Part shown: positions 1 through 11,518 of the stretch, piece after piece
How positions within the stretch are numbered: position 1 is the first letter of the stretch
How the letters are laid out: the number at the start of each line of letters is the position of its first letter
Assembly: GCA_905221605.1 (NCBI GenBank)
Contig: CAJNDS010002601.1
Span: forward strand, 492,501 to 556,500
Length of the DNA stretch: 64,000 nt
Reading direction: 5' to 3'
DNA from: Symbiodinium natans
Taxonomy: Eukaryota > Sar > Dinophyceae > Suessiales > Symbiodiniaceae
Notes under the pieces: generated by a model
Databases searched by the model: none
Told to the model about the DNA's origin: nothing
The model's input: the letters and a program-made list of their open reading frames with translations, nothing else
Translations under genes and position numbers: made by a program

Positions 1-332
1 GGTTTATCAGGTTTAGGGTTATCGGGTTTAGGGTTCAAAGAAGCTTCACTGTCACTTACGGCCATGGGCCCGGGTTAGGGTTTAGGGTTTGGAAGTTTAC
101 GGTTTAAGGTTCGGGTTTGTGCATCTCCTCTGGGTTTCAGCATCGGCTTGCAGAGGCGCAGAAGAGTTCGATGGCAGTTCTTAGATTTCATGTCTGAGTG
201 GTTTAGGCTCGTTTGGGGTTAGGCTCGTTTAGGGTTCCCTATACCCCCACACCCTAAACCCTGAACCACAGGTCTACTAGAAGAAAGTTTTTAGGCTCTC
301 TTTAGGGTTCTATGGGCCCCAACACTACACTT

Positions 333-430
333 GGGATGCTCCCCCTTATACGAACAGTCCTGAATAGGGATGATAGTACCCCCGATTCGAATCCCTATGG
401 AGGACTGTTCGTATAAGGGGGAACGTCCCA
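333..430. mobile_element. Foldback element, family 1 (copy 1)
   Basis: A roughly 97 bp element with long terminal inverted repeats: GGGATGCTCCCCCTTATACG at the left pairs with the reverse complement ending at about 430, leaving a short loop. The same element recurs at 55221-55322 and 63197-63289. No coding capacity. It resembles a MITE, but no transposase is present in the window to name its family. Confidence 0.7.
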
Positions 431-953
431 ACCCTACACCCTAAGCTTACTGAAAAAGCTGTGCCTCGACGACTCAGAACCTCTTTTTATTGATTTAGGG
501 TTTAGGGTTTATGGTTTAGGGTTCAGGGTTCAGGGTTTAGGGTTTAGGGCTTAGGGCTTAGGGTTTAGGGCCCTAACCCTAAACCCTAAACCCTAAACCC
601 TAAACCCTAAACCACTTTTGGGTTCAGGGGGTTTTCGGGACAACGCGAGGGGAGATGGGCCTTTGCGTATGAGGGCTTTGTGTCGGCTGGGCCTTTTGTT
701 TGCTTCTTGCCCCCCGAGCTGTATATCACCAAGCCCTAAACACTAAACCCCCGGAAACCTAAACCCTAAACCCCATGAACCCTAAAACCCTAAACCCCCT
801 GAACCCAAAAGTGGTTTGTCGTGCACAGGTTTGCTTACAACTAGTAGGTCGCTTCGGACGTTTCCTTCTCACCTCCTATCTCGAGATTGTCATCTTTGGG
901 CAAAGTATTTAGTTAGCATACATAGGGGTTTAGGGCTTTGGGCTTAGGGTTTA

Positions 954-1105
954 GAAGGTTTTCGGACATCTCAAGGAACACCGTCACCGCGGAGAGGTTC
1001 ATTCACTCCCTCCTGCTGCACTGCACCCGAAATGAGCGAGGGACGCACCTTCGGGATGAGCTCAAGGGACTCCGGCTGGGGGAGAAGACCTCCGAGGCAA
1101 GAAGG
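954..1105 (+). CDS. Exon-like island, strand not certain
   Basis: About 50 codons are open on the plus strand, reading through DISRNTVTAERFIHSLLLHC and ERGTHLRDELKGLRLGEKTS, a hydrophilic mixed composition typical of real protein. The left edge follows TTTAG and the right edge runs into GGTTTAGGG, so both sides fit splice sites. The TTTAGGG array begins immediately after. No family is recognised. It could be a single internal exon of a gene whose other exons are further along, or chance openness in GC-rich DNA. Confidence 0.4.
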
Positions 1106-1316
1106 GGTTTAGGGTTTGGGGTTTGGGGTTTAGGGTTTAGGGTTTAGGGTTTAGGGTTTAGGGTTTAGGGTTTAGGGGTGCTTGGGGGTGCAGGGCTTGA
1201 GAAGAGAAACAAGTAAAGACTCAACAACCTACATTACAATTCAGTATGAGTAAGTGCATTAAAAAAGGACTAAACATGTGTAAAGTAAAGCCAAGTACGA
1301 ATGCAAGACGTGATAC

Positions 1317-1740
1317 ATGATTCGGCTTCATAGGGTTTACTACGTAGGTAGGACATTTTCACGGCTTCCTCTCAAACCCTGCACCCGAACTGATAAGAGT
1401 GTTGGGGTTTTGGTTTCAGGGCGCATGATACAGGGACTTCGCCCAGGGCGGCAGCCGGTAGAGTCAAGCCTAACTCTCGAAACTCGAAATGGTGTGATCT
1501 CATGCTTAAGGCCTTGTAAAGCTGGGTTCTCCAGCAGCCTCTGTGGCGTAGTGCAGTTTTTTAAGGAGAGCAGCGATTTTAAGGGTTCAGGGTTTAGTAG
1601 GAAGTATCCATGAACCTTTGTCATAGTCGGGTAACATTTTACACTTTTAAGGGTACTTAAACTCAATAAGGAAAAAATAATTTCTTAATATTATCCCAAT
1701 AATGAACTAGGAACTGGTAGATATCACCCAAGAACACGCG
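1317..1740. other. Unique stretch without recognised gene
   Basis: Non-repetitive DNA with overlapping open frames on both strands, about 98 codons on plus and 108 on minus over 1317-1666. Neither translation shows a domain or a convincing composition. It may be intron interior. Nothing functional can be supported. Confidence 0.3.
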
Positions 1741-2245
1741 CTGTTTGGGTCAGTCTGCCCGTCGCTGCCTCCTGATCAACCTTCTGAACCCTGGCCTGAA
1801 GTCATGGGGGGGTTTAGGGTTTAGGGTTTAGGGTGAGGGGGAGAGGGGGAGGGGGGGGGGGAGGGGGGAGCGGAGGGTGTACAGTGTTCTTGCTCTTTGC
1901 ACAACATACCGCACAAGGATTTGTGAAGCTTCTGGAACAAGACACGCTGCCAAAAGCATGTATCCCTAAACCCTAAACCCTAAACCCTAAACCCTAAACC
2001 CTAAACCCTAAACCCTAAACCCTATGGGGAGGGCCTCTGGCAGGCGGTATCCCGAGCTTGGCATGCTGCCATGATCACCGGCCGCACGGCCACCAGCGGT
2101 ACTTTCGCTGCGGCCGGGCTTGCGGCCGATGCCCCTTGTCCTACCTGGAGGTTTAGGGTTTAGGGTTTAGGGTTTAGGGTTTAGGGTTTAGGGTTTAGGG
2201 TTTGGGGTTTAGGGTTTAGGGTTTAGGGGTGCTTGGTGAACCACT

Positions 2246-2330
2246 TCTATCTGTACTTTATAACCCACTTACAAGCCCCTTAAGTGCCCTACTATGGTTA
2301 TGTCCTAGGCTTACGTGAGTACAGGGGACG
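2246..2330 (-). mobile_element. Partial copy of foldback family 2
   Basis: The stretch around TTATAACCCACTTACAAGCC followed by CCTTAAGTGCCC is the reverse complement of the interior of the fuller copy at 53043-53205. Only part of the element is recognisable here. Confidence 0.5.
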
Positions 2331-2428
2331 TTGCAGCCTGACCCTAAACCGTAAACCCCAAACCCCAAACCCTAAACCCTAAACCCTAAACCCTAAACCC
2401 TAAACCCTAAACCCCAAGCCCTAAACCC

Positions 2429-2530
2429 AGTCATGGAAGCCTTGGCGAGATCGGCTGAGGTGGTGAGTGCGGGGCCTTCACTGCGACAGATGCAAAGCGC
2501 AGCGAAAGACACGGCTCCTCGGCCTCTGGT
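2429..2530 (+). CDS. Exon-like island bracketed by telomere-like arrays
   Basis: Preceded by a CCCTAAA array ending CCCAG, a good acceptor, and followed after GGTAGCCCC by a TTTAGGG array. One plus frame is open throughout and reads MEALARSAEVVSAGPSLRQM then QSAAKDTAPRPLVL, a natural-looking helical composition. The minus strand is also open in one frame. The family is not recognised. The donor is likely the GT in GGTAGC at about 2530. Confidence 0.4.
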
Positions 2531-3879
2531 GCTTGGTAGCCCCGTGGTTTGCGGGGTTTGTGGTTTAGGGTTAGGGTTTCGGGCTTAGGGTTTAGGGTTT
2601 AGTGTTTAGTGTTTAGTGTTTTAGGGTTTAGTGTTCAGGGTTTGGGGCTTAGGGTCTAGGGTTTTGGGTTTAGGGGTACCCTTTTCCTGTTACCTCCAGG
2701 TTCCCTTATTGGGGGGTTTCCGAAATTGGGGGGGCGGGGGGGGGGGGGTACCTTATTGGAATCCTTCTTATAAGGGAGTCTTACTATTTGGGGGTCTGAA
2801 TTCGTGGTCCCTGTTTTTCGGAAACCCCCTCATAAAGGAACCGACCCAAACAGGTGTGCCAATATTGTTGCCGGGATACCAAGCGTGTGACTACCAAGCG
2901 GACTTTCGCGACGTGTTCGGTGCCACTCCCTCGACCCAGCACTTTTCCTAGACCTCAAACTTGCAGATGTCACACAAACCCTCAGTCCTCGACCCTAAGC
3001 CCTATATACTCCTCACCGTAAACCCTAAACCCTAAAAACTAAACCCTAAAACCTAAACCCTAAACCCTAAACCCTAAACCTAACCCTAAACCCTAAACCC
3101 TAAACCCTAAACCCTAAACCCTAAACCCTAAACCCTAACCCTAAACCCCAAACCCCAAACCCTCAAACGCCAGGCTTCCGATCTTATGAAGGGAATCCGG
3201 GGCCTGCTCTTTGACGCCCCAATGCTGCCCGATCCGCCCCGGTGATGCGCACGCGCCCGAGCTCACGGCCCTGAGCCCGCAGCTCCCGGTTAGGGTTTAG
3301 GGTTTAGGGTTTAGGGTTTGGGGTTTAGGGTTTAGGGTTTAGGGTTTAGGGTTTAGGGTTTAGGGTTTAGGGGCTAGGTTTGTTGTTGTACCTTTTTGGA
3401 ATCCTACAGGGCTTTCCTGCCATGTGCTTCCAAATTCAAAGAGCAGGGGTTGAAGAACGAAGCCCTAGATTCTGTATCCTAAAATCCTGAACCTGAAACA
3501 CTCCACTGCGAACTCTAAACCCTGCAATCCCTAAACCCTCAACCCCAAGCCCTAAACCCTAATCCCTATATCACATACCCGTCGTCATCGTCAAAGTGCT
3601 GGAGGCTCGCAGGAGGGGAAGCTTCGTGCGCATACCTGATACATACCTGTAAGGCCCATCTGTTGCTCACGGGGGATGTCCGAAAGGTTCAGGGTTTAGG
3701 GCTTAGGGTTTGGGGTTTAAGTTTAAGGTTCAGGGTTCAGTGATGTGAGTCATTGAGGATTGGGAGATTCGAGTTCTCGCATGGATGGGCATGCGTTTGA
3801 TGAAGAGCTGTTCATGCACAACAGATGGGCGCTGCTGCTAAGCCCCTGTGTACATATCCTAGCCTCGGCACTTGGTCCT

Positions 3880-4003
3880 GGGTTGTGCTTAATCTTTTAA
3901 GGGAACCTAAACCCTAAACCCTAAACCCCAACAAGTAAACCCTAAACCCTAAACCCTAAACCCTATTCATAATCGTTTTCAAAAGGGTTATTAAGCACAA
4001 CTC
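3880..4003. repeat. Inverted repeat around a CCCTAAA array
   Basis: GGGTTGTGCTTAATCTTTT near 3880 pairs with AAAAGGGTTATTAAGCACAACTCA near 3975-4000 (quoted in parts). The stem encloses a CCCTAAA array, so the array lies in the loop of a foldback element. Confidence 0.6.
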
Positions 4004-4031
4004 AGTTGCGGGTTTTCGTGGGGCGGTTTGG

Positions 4032-4085
4032 GAGGGGCTCACCTGAGTTCGACAGGCCGGTGTTCCGGAGGATCCACCGGCTTGT
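4032..4085 (-). CDS. Exon-like island, minus reading preferred
   Basis: On the minus strand the island follows CTGCTTCCAG, a strong acceptor, and ends CTCAG before GTGAGC, a canonical donor. One frame reads RGHKPVDPPEHRPVEL. On the plus strand a second reading, SPEFDRPVFRRIHRLVPSP, is also open and runs into GTTTAGGG. Strand is therefore uncertain; the splice sites favour minus. Edges are approximate to a few bases. Confidence 0.35.
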
Positions 4086-4369
4086 GCCCTCTCCTGGAAG
4101 CAGGGTTTAGGGTTTAGGGTTTAGGGTTCAGGGTTTAGGGTTCAGGGTGGAAAGCCCTACAAAACCTCTAGGACTTCTAGGCGTTATCTACCGGCTTCGA
4201 GCTGAACCGGATGCCAGGAAACATCGTTGAATTCAGGGTAGGTCTCGACGTGTCAGGTGCGTGGACTGCGTCCTGTGAGCTTGATAGATGGATGCCAGCC
4301 AAAGAGCCCAGGGCTCTTTGAAGCTGTGTGAACTCAGCAGGGACCCTTACAAGGGACCTTAGGGGTTCT

Positions 4370-4490
4370 TTGGGGGGTGGGGTGTTTTAGGGGCTACTTA
4401 GACTTAGACATACATACAGGGACTATATAAGGGGTTATATAGGGCAATAAGATTCAGGGTCCCTTCTATAGGGGTCCCTCCTTATACCCC
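4370..4490. mobile_element. Dispersed element, family 5 (copy 1)
   Basis: Shares segments such as GGGGCTACTT, GGGACTATATAAGG and AATAAGATT with 27500-27795, in the same order. It lacks coding capacity. The two copies differ in spacing, so this looks like an old dispersed element rather than a segmental duplication. Confidence 0.45.
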
Positions 4491-4494
4491 TTAA

Positions 4495-4885
4495 GTGAAC
4501 CAGTGTTTGTCGCGTTCGGCCAAAAGGTATGACTGTTTAAGGGGCGTCATGGCAAGCATGACGCCGAAAGCACGACGGTCTGCGACGCGACATGCTTTGT
4601 ACAGGTCCTTGCCGTGTCCTAGCGGACTGCAGCAAAGAACAGGCAGCCGTTTCAATGTTTGTTTGTTCCTCGCCATCGAACTTCCACCGCCCCGGCAGCA
4701 CAGAGGGGGAAATGGCCTCCAAAAACCGGAGAACCCTAACCCCAACGCCCCGAGCTCTTGCACGTAACCACCGGAGGCTGATTCAGAACATTTTTCTTCG
4801 GGCTGTTCCGCAGCAGTGTATGACCAGCCTTGTCACCAAACACCCTCAAAGCTGGAGGCCCCGAGACGTGGAGTTGCTGGTATGA
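4495..4885. other. Unique GC-rich stretch, open on both strands
   Basis: Both strands are open for 90 or more codons (plus 4495-4767 and 4592-4885, minus 4491-4763). The plus 4592 frame contains NRRTLTPTPRALARNHRRLI. No domain is recognisable. It may hold one or more exons, but frame and strand cannot be chosen from sequence alone. Confidence 0.3.
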
Positions 4886-4912
4886 AGCCTAATCCCTAAA
4901 CCCTTCTTGACC

Positions 4913-4920
4913 CTTGAACC

Positions 4921-5001
<81 letters not shown>

Positions 5002-5004
5002 ACC
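4913..5004. repeat. CCCTCAA variant telomere-like array
   Basis: About 13 nearly perfect copies of CCCTCAA. The same variant forms arrays at 41347-41466 and 42520-42556. A uniform variant unit within one array suggests local slippage spreading, not addition by telomerase. Confidence 0.9.
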
Positions 5005-6443
5005 TTCCTTGCCCCAATGGATGCCTGGGTAGGTTACTCGCAAGGCAGGGCCACAAACTTCACACCCTCATCCCGATCTAAGAACCACAAGAGCTGAAAC
5101 CCTAGCCCTAAACCCTAAACCTTGAATCTTCTATTGCTAAGCCCTAGGCCCTGAGCCCTATAAACCCTATAGACCCGCAACCCTCCCCTAAACCCTAATC
5201 CTTAGGATTCTCAGGGCACCCTTACTTGCCCTGGATCCCTGAGCCGTAAGGCCTGCCCCCCCTGAACCCGTATCCCTGAACCGCTTAAGCTCGAGGGCAT
5301 CTGATTACAGGCAATCTCTTGGTGTATGCTTGCTTCAAGCCTCTTCTTCAAAATGCCCGCCCTTCCCTCGCCCTGAAGGTTTTCAACACCAGGAACCACC
5401 AAATCCCTGAGCCCACAAACCCTCTAAAGCCCAAACCGCCGTGGCAGGGTTTAGGGTTTAGGGTTTAGGGTTTGGGGTTTGGGGTTTGGGGTTTAGGGGT
5501 GTAGGGTTTGGGGTTTGCGGGTTTGTGATAGGGCAATGAGGCTAAAAGTGCCTCACTAAACGATCTTTGGGGCTTGGAGTAAGTCATACCGCCTGATTAC
5601 AAGGCATAACTTCCAGAAAGTGGGTTGATTCGGGGGCAAAGGTATCCATTGTCTCTTTCCAAGCTTTCGTGAGCAGCTGCACTTTACTCCGGCAGCCATT
5701 TCTCAGAGGGGTGCGTCGAATCTAACGCCCCCCCCCGCCCACAATCCGAGGGACGACTATCCTGCAGGGCACATCGGTATCTAGGGGCACACACCGCAAG
5801 CCACTACCCCGCCGAAGAAGCCCACCCCCCCCCCCCCACTGTGCGCCCTCACGTGGGGTGGTTTACAGTTTAGGGTTTGGGCTTTCATCGTCTTCGTAGC
5901 TCCGCCACCCAGACCCACAGCGCCAAGCTCCACTCTAGCCCAAGACCCAAAACCCTAACGCCCTAAAGCACCAAAACCCCGACATGCTGCAAAGCCCCCC
6001 AAAAAAAACCCTCAGGCCCCCAACCTGAATCCTAAACCCCAAAACCCTAAAACCGAAAACCCTAAAACCCCAAGACCCTAAGACCCTAAGACCCCAAAAA
6101 CCGCTTGCCAGCGATGGCAGCTTCGTGCGGTTGTAGACAGCCAACTCCGGGGTGCTTGCGTGGGCTTCGTGATGTCTTGGAGCGCCTGAAAGGTTTTTTT
6201 TTCTTTTTTCTTGGGTTGTTGGGATTAGGTTTAAGGGTTAAGGGTTAAGGGTTTAGGGTTTAGGGTTTAGGGTTTAGGGTTTAGGGTTTAGGGTTTAGGG
6301 TTTAGGGTTTAGGGTGCCTACCAGGTTGGCTGTTCGGCCTTGTAATCCCCAGAAGCAACCCTATAAAGGGCCTTTCCAAGGGGTTGTAGGATAGAATAGC
6401 CCAGCCTGGTAGTTAGGACCCTAAACCCTAAACCCCAAACCTA

Positions 6444-6543
6444 NNNNNNNNNNNNNNNNNNNNNNNNNNNNNNNNNNNNNNNNNNNNNNNNNNNNNNNNN
6501 NNNNNNNNNNNNNNNNNNNNNNNNNNNNNNNNNNNNNNNNNNN
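6444..6543. other. Assembly gap of 100 N
   Basis: Exactly 100 unknown bases, the usual placeholder for a scaffold gap of unknown length. Sequence on the two sides is different in kind (telomere-like arrays to the left, AT-rich repeat to the right), so adjacency across the gap should not be assumed. Confidence 0.98.
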
Positions 6544-7080
6544 CCCCCCCCCCCCCTTCCCAGAATTAAATAATTTAAATACTTTAAATCCGAAAGGGGC
6601 GTTTCGGATTTAAATTATTTAAATTATTTAATTCTGGGAAGGGGGGGGGCCTGGTCGGGCCTGCCCCCCCCACCTTTTCGGATTTAAATTATTTAAATTA
6701 TTTAAATTATTTAAGTTATTTAAATTATTTAAATTATTTAAATTATTCAAATTCTTTAAATTATTTAAATTATTTAATTCCGGGGGGGGGGAATTAAATA
6801 ATTTAAATAATTTACATCCGAACCCCCCTTTCGGATCGAAATTATTGAAATTATTTAATTCCACCCCCTGAATTAAATAATTTAAACAATTTAAATAATT
6901 TAAATAATTTAAATAATTTAAATAATTTAAATAATTTAAATAATTTAAATAATTTAGATCCGAAAAGGGGGGGGGCAGGACCGGGCCCCCCCCCTTCCCA
7001 GAATTAAATAATTTTAATAATTTAAATCCGAAACGCCCCTTTCGGATTTAAAGTATTTAAATTATTTAATTCTGGGCAGA
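6544..7080. repeat. AT-rich TTTAAATTA repeat with fold-backs
   Basis: Arrays of a 9 bp unit TTTAAATTA and its complement, separated by GC blocks such as TTTCGGAT and runs of C or G. The left and right halves are inverted, so long hairpins can form; CAGAATTAAATAATTTAAAT occurs near both ends. The asparagine- and leucine-rich open frame on the minus strand (6628-6864) is a by-product of the repeat. Confidence 0.85.
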
Positions 7081-7082
7081 CG

Positions 7083-8146
7083 TTGCGCGTGGACCTTGCC
7101 GTACTTCATCATATCCCTCTTCTCGGCCTATCTCTTCTGCTCCTTTCCTTACTCTTCTCCTTTTCATAATCATTCCTCTTTAGTTGTTCTTATCTGGAAA
7201 AGAAAGAAGGAAGGGAGAGATAAGGGAGATAGGATAGATAAAGAAGAGTGCCATCTTCTCTGCGCCTTGTTTTGTCTCTCCCTCTTCTCTATTCATCTCT
7301 CTTCTATTCTTTTCTTTGCTGTTCTATTGAAATTGGATTCCCTGTATCTCTCCTCTGTCCTTCTCTCTCGCTCCTCTTCTCCTGTTCCCCTCTAAACGAT
7401 TGCTCTTTACAGATAGGTGCCCTCCCTCCTCTTCAGGAAATCTCTTTTCGCTTATTTTGCTTTTTGAAGCGAATAAAACAACGGATAAGAGAGGAAAGGG
7501 AATGACTAAGTAAAGACAGGAGCTCTTCAATAGGTGCCCTCCCTCCTCTTCAGGAAATCTCTTTTCCCTTATTTTGCTTTTTGAAGCGAAGAAAACAACA
7601 GATAAGAAGAGAGGAAAGGGAATGACTAAGTAAAGAGAGGAGCTCTTCAATTTCCCTCCCTATATCTGATGTTACTTTTCCTTCTTGGGCGGTGCCCTTC
7701 TTTCTCCCTTGAAGATGCAGAAAACGATCAGGAAGGGCACCCGTTCCATCGCCCGTATATAGACAGAGATAAATCATGAGCATCAGCTGGGTTTGCTGCC
7801 GATCCAAAATGGGCGTCCCTTTTAATCGCCTTCTGTGTCTTGAAACGAGCAAAAGGGGCACCCTTACTAAGTGTTTTCTTGTAGTGTCCCTTTTCTTCGC
7901 TTGAAGACGCAGAAAACGATCCAAAAAGGACACCCGTTCCATCGCCCATATATGGGGACAGAGATAAATCCTGAGCATCAGCTGGGTTTGCTGCCAATCC
8001 AAAATGGGCGCCCCTTTTAATCGCTTGCTGTGTCTTCAAACGAGCAAAAGGGACAGCCTAAGTGTTTCCTTGTGGTGTCCCTTTTCTTCGCTTGAAGATG
8101 CAGAAAACGATCTAAAGGGACACCTGTTCCATCGCCCATATATAGG

Positions 8147-8177
<31 letters not shown>

Positions 8178-8351
8178 TGAGCATCAGCTGGGTTGGCTGC
8201 CAATCCAACATGGGCGTCCCTTTTAATCGCCTTCTGTGTCTTCAAACGAGCAAAAGGGACACCCTAAGTGTGCTCTTGTGGGGTGTCCCTTTTCCTCGCT
8301 TGAAGATGCAGAAAACGATCAAAAAGGACACCCATTCCATCGCCCATATAT

Positions 8352-8387
<36 letters not shown>

Positions 8388-9335
8388 TGAGCATCAGCTG
8401 GGTTGGCTGCCAATCCAAAATGGACGTCCCTTTTAATCGCTTTCTGTGTCTTCAAACGGACAAAAGAAAACACCTAGGTTCCTCACTTGAAGATCCAGAA
8501 AACGGCCCAACAAGGACACCCGTTCCATCGCCCATTTATGGAGAGAGAGAGAGAGGGAGAAAGGAAAAAATCATGAGCATCAGCTGGGTTTGCTTACATG
8601 TTCATTGTTATTCCTTTTGTTTTTTCTAACGGAAATGAACAAGAGAAGAGAAAAATAAGAACCAGAGGAAAGATGAAAACGAGCACCATCTTCTGTTTGC
8701 CTGACTTTTGCATTTCGCCTGTCCTCATTTCTCTTCCATTCTTTTCATTGCTCTTCCATTTAGAGTTGCATTCCTTTTGGTCTCTCCTCTCTCCTTTCTC
8801 TCTCCCTTCTCTTCTCTTGTTCTCCTTTAAATCTCAAAAACACACAAAAGGAAGTTTCTTTTCCTTGTTGAATGAAGAATGAAAAAAGAAGAAAAGAGAT
8901 AGGGAAAGAAATTGAAGAGCTCCACTGCCTATTGGTTCATGCCATTTCCTCTCTTTCTATGTGTTGTTTTCCTTGTCGTTTCAGAAAGCAAGCAAAATAA
9001 GGGCAAGGGGGCTTCCTGAAGAGGAGAGAGGGCACCTATCTGCGAAGAGGTCTTGTCCTTTTTAATAATAGAGGGAAAAGAGAGAGACAAGGAAGGGAGA
9101 GATGATAGATAAAGAAGAGTGCCATCTTCTTTGCGCCTTGTTGTGTTCCTCCGTCTCCTTGTTCCTTGTCTCCTCTCTTCTGTTCAGTACCCTTCCAGAA
9201 AATTAAAATGGCATCCTTGTTGTCTCTCCTCTCTCACTTCCCTTTCCCTTCTCTCCTTCTGTTTCCGTTTAACTGATAAAACACAAGACAGGAACTTGTA
9301 TGATAAAGCAGTGGAAGGTAAAGCAGAGGGTGACT
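7083..9335. repeat. Long tandem duplication, unit 1
   Basis: About 2.25 kb repeated at 9336-11518 with few changes. The matching starts include GACCTTGCCGTACTTCATCA at 7090 and 9346. The unit is pyrimidine-rich at its ends and contains five copies of an approximately 190 bp subrepeat at 7705-8560. Open frames here repeat with the unit and show no domain, so I do not call genes. Confidence 0.85.
7705..8560. repeat. Five subrepeats of about 190 bp
   Basis: Each copy begins near GAAGATGCAGAAAACGATC (about 7710, 7903, 8094, 8303, 8480), continues through CGTTCCATCGCCCATATAT, a variable AGAG run, ATCATGAGCATCAGCTGGG, and CGTCCCTTTTAATCGC. The spacing is 177-209 bp. Within each copy AAAAGGGACACC pairs with GGTGTCCCTTTT about 35 bp later, giving a hairpin. 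Length differences come mainly from the AG microsatellite. Confidence 0.85.
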
Positions 9336-11518
9336 CCTTGCGCTTGGACCTTGCCGTACTTCATCATGTCCCTCTTCTCGGCCTACTTCTGCTCTTTTCC
9401 TTACTCTTCTCCTTTTCATAATTTCTTCCTCTTTAGTTGTTCTTATTTCGAAAAGAAAGAGGGAAGGGAGAGATAAGGGAGATAGGATAGATAAAGAAGA
9501 GTGCCATCTTCTCTGCGCCTTGTTTTGTCTCTCCCTCTTCTCTATTCATCTCTCTTCTATTCTTTTCTTTGCTGTTCTATTGAAATTGGATTCCCTGTAT
9601 CTCTCCTCTGTCCTTCTCTCTCGCTCCTCTTCTCCTGTTCCCCTCTAAACGATTGCTCTTTACAGATAGGTGCCCTCCCTCCTCTTCAGGAAATCTCTTT
9701 TTCGCTTATTTTGCTTTTTGAAGCGAATAAAACAACGGATAAGAGAGGAAAGGGAGTGACTAAGTAAAGACAGGAGCTCTTCAATAGGTGCCCTCCCTCC
9801 TCTTCAGGAAATCTCTTTTCCCTTATTTTGCTTTTTGAAGCGAAGAAAACAACAGATAAGAAGAGAGGAAAGGGAATGACTAAGTAAAGAGAGGAGCTCT
9901 TCAATTTCCCTCCCTATATCTGATGTTACTTTTCCTTCTTGGGTGGTGCCCTTCTTTCTCCCTTGAAGATGCAGAAAACGATCAGGAACACCCGTTCCAT
10001 CGCCCATATATAGACAGAGATAAATCATGAGCATCAGCTGGGTTTGCTGCCGATCCAAAATGGGCGTCCCTTTTAATCGCTTTCTGTGTCTTGAAACGAG
10101 CAAAAGGGACAGCCTAAGTGTTTTCTTGTGGTGTCCCTTTTCTTCGCTTGAAGACGCAGAAAACGATCCAAGAAGGACACCCGTTCCATCGCCCATATAT
10201 GGACAGAGAGAAATCATGAGCATCGGCTGGGTTTGCTGCCAATCCAAAATGGGCGCCCCTTTTAATCGCTTGCTGTGTCTTCAAACGAGCAAAAGGGACA
10301 GCCTAAGTGTTTCCTTGTGGTGTCCCTTTTCTTCGCTTGAAGATGCAGAAAACGATCTAAAAGGACACCTGTTCCATCGCCCATATATGGGGAGAGAGAG
10401 AAATCATGAGCATCAGCTGGGTTTGCTGCCAATCCAAAATGGGCGTCCCTTTTAATCGCTTGCTGTGTCTTCAAACGAGCAAAAGGGACACCCTAAGTGT
10501 GCTCTTGTGGGGTGTCCCTTTTCCTCGCTTGAAGATGCAGAAAACGATCAAAAAGGACACCCATTCCATCGCCCATATATAGGGAGAGAGAGGTTGGCTG
10601 CCAATCCAAAATGGACGTCCCTTTTAATCGCTTTCTGTGTCTTCAAACGAACAAAAGAAAACACTTAGGTTCCTCACTTGAAGATGCAGGAAACGGCCCA
10701 ACAAGGACACCCGTTCCATCGCCCATATATGGAGAGAGAGAGAGAGGGAGAAAGGAAAAAATCATGAGCATCAGCTGGGTTTGCTTACATGTTCATTGTT
10801 ATTCCTTTTGTTTTTTCTAACGGAAATGAACAAGAGAAGAGAAAAATAAGAACCAGAGGAAAGATGAAAACGAGCACCATCTTCTCTTTGCCTGATTTTT
10901 GCATTTCGCCTGTCCTCATTTCTCTTCCATTCTTTTCATTGCTCTTCCATTTAGAGTTGCATTCCTTTTGATCTCTCCTCTTTCCTTTCTCTCTCTCTCT
11001 CCCTTCTCTTCTCTTGTTCTCCTTTAAATCTCAAAAAAAACACAAAAGGAAGCTTCTTTTCCTTGTTGAATGAAGAATGAAAAAAGAAGAAAAGAGATAG
11101 GGAAAGAAATTGAAGAGCTCCATTGCCTATTGGTTCATTCCATTTCCTCTCTTTCTATGTGTTGTTTTCCTTGTCGTTTCAGAAGGCAAGCAAAATAAGG
11201 GCAAGGGGGCTTCCTGAAGAAGAGAGAGGGCACCTATCTGCGAAGAGGTCTTGTCCTTTTTAATAATAGAGGGAAAAGGGAGAGACAAGGAAGGGAGAGA
11301 TGATAGATAAAGAAGAGCGCCATCTTCTTTGCGCCTTGTTGTGTGCCTCCGTCTCCTTGTTTCTTGTCTCCTCTCTTCTGTTCAGTACCCTTCCAGAAAA
11401 TTAAAATGGCCTCCTTTTGTCTCTCCTCTCTCACTTCCCGTTCCCTTCTCTCCTTCTGTTTCCGTTTAACTGATAAAACACAAGAAAAGAACTTGAATGA
11501 TAAAGCCTAGGAAGGTAA
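9336..11518. repeat. Long tandem duplication, unit 2
   Basis: Second copy of the unit starting at 7083, again with five subrepeats (about 9965-10740). It is slightly shorter, partly because one AG run near 10590 has been lost together with neighbouring sequence. High similarity between the units points to a recent duplication or to gene-conversion-like homogenisation. Confidence 0.85.

Larger units (their letters stand above)
1..6443. repeat. Interspersed telomere-like repeat region, left part
   Basis: Short arrays of TTTAGGG and CCCTAAA, 3 to 20 units each and mixed with variants such as TTTGGGG and CCCTCAA, alternate with 60-300 bp of other sequence. Clear CCCTAAA arrays lie near 550-612, 1964-2023, 2340-2428, 3020-3165 and 3903-3965; TTTAGGG arrays lie near 1105-1178, 2153-2228, 3290-3370 and 4103-4148. 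The orientation is not random: a CCCTAAA array is usually followed within 60-150 bp by a TTTAGGG array. Interstitial position and variant units argue against a true chromosome end. Confidence 0.85.

Noticed and set aside
2024-2152. Exon of a retroelement with a zinc-like CPTW motif
   Set aside because: Open frames exist on both strands, but I could not join the island to its neighbours in phase, so the function was not assigned.
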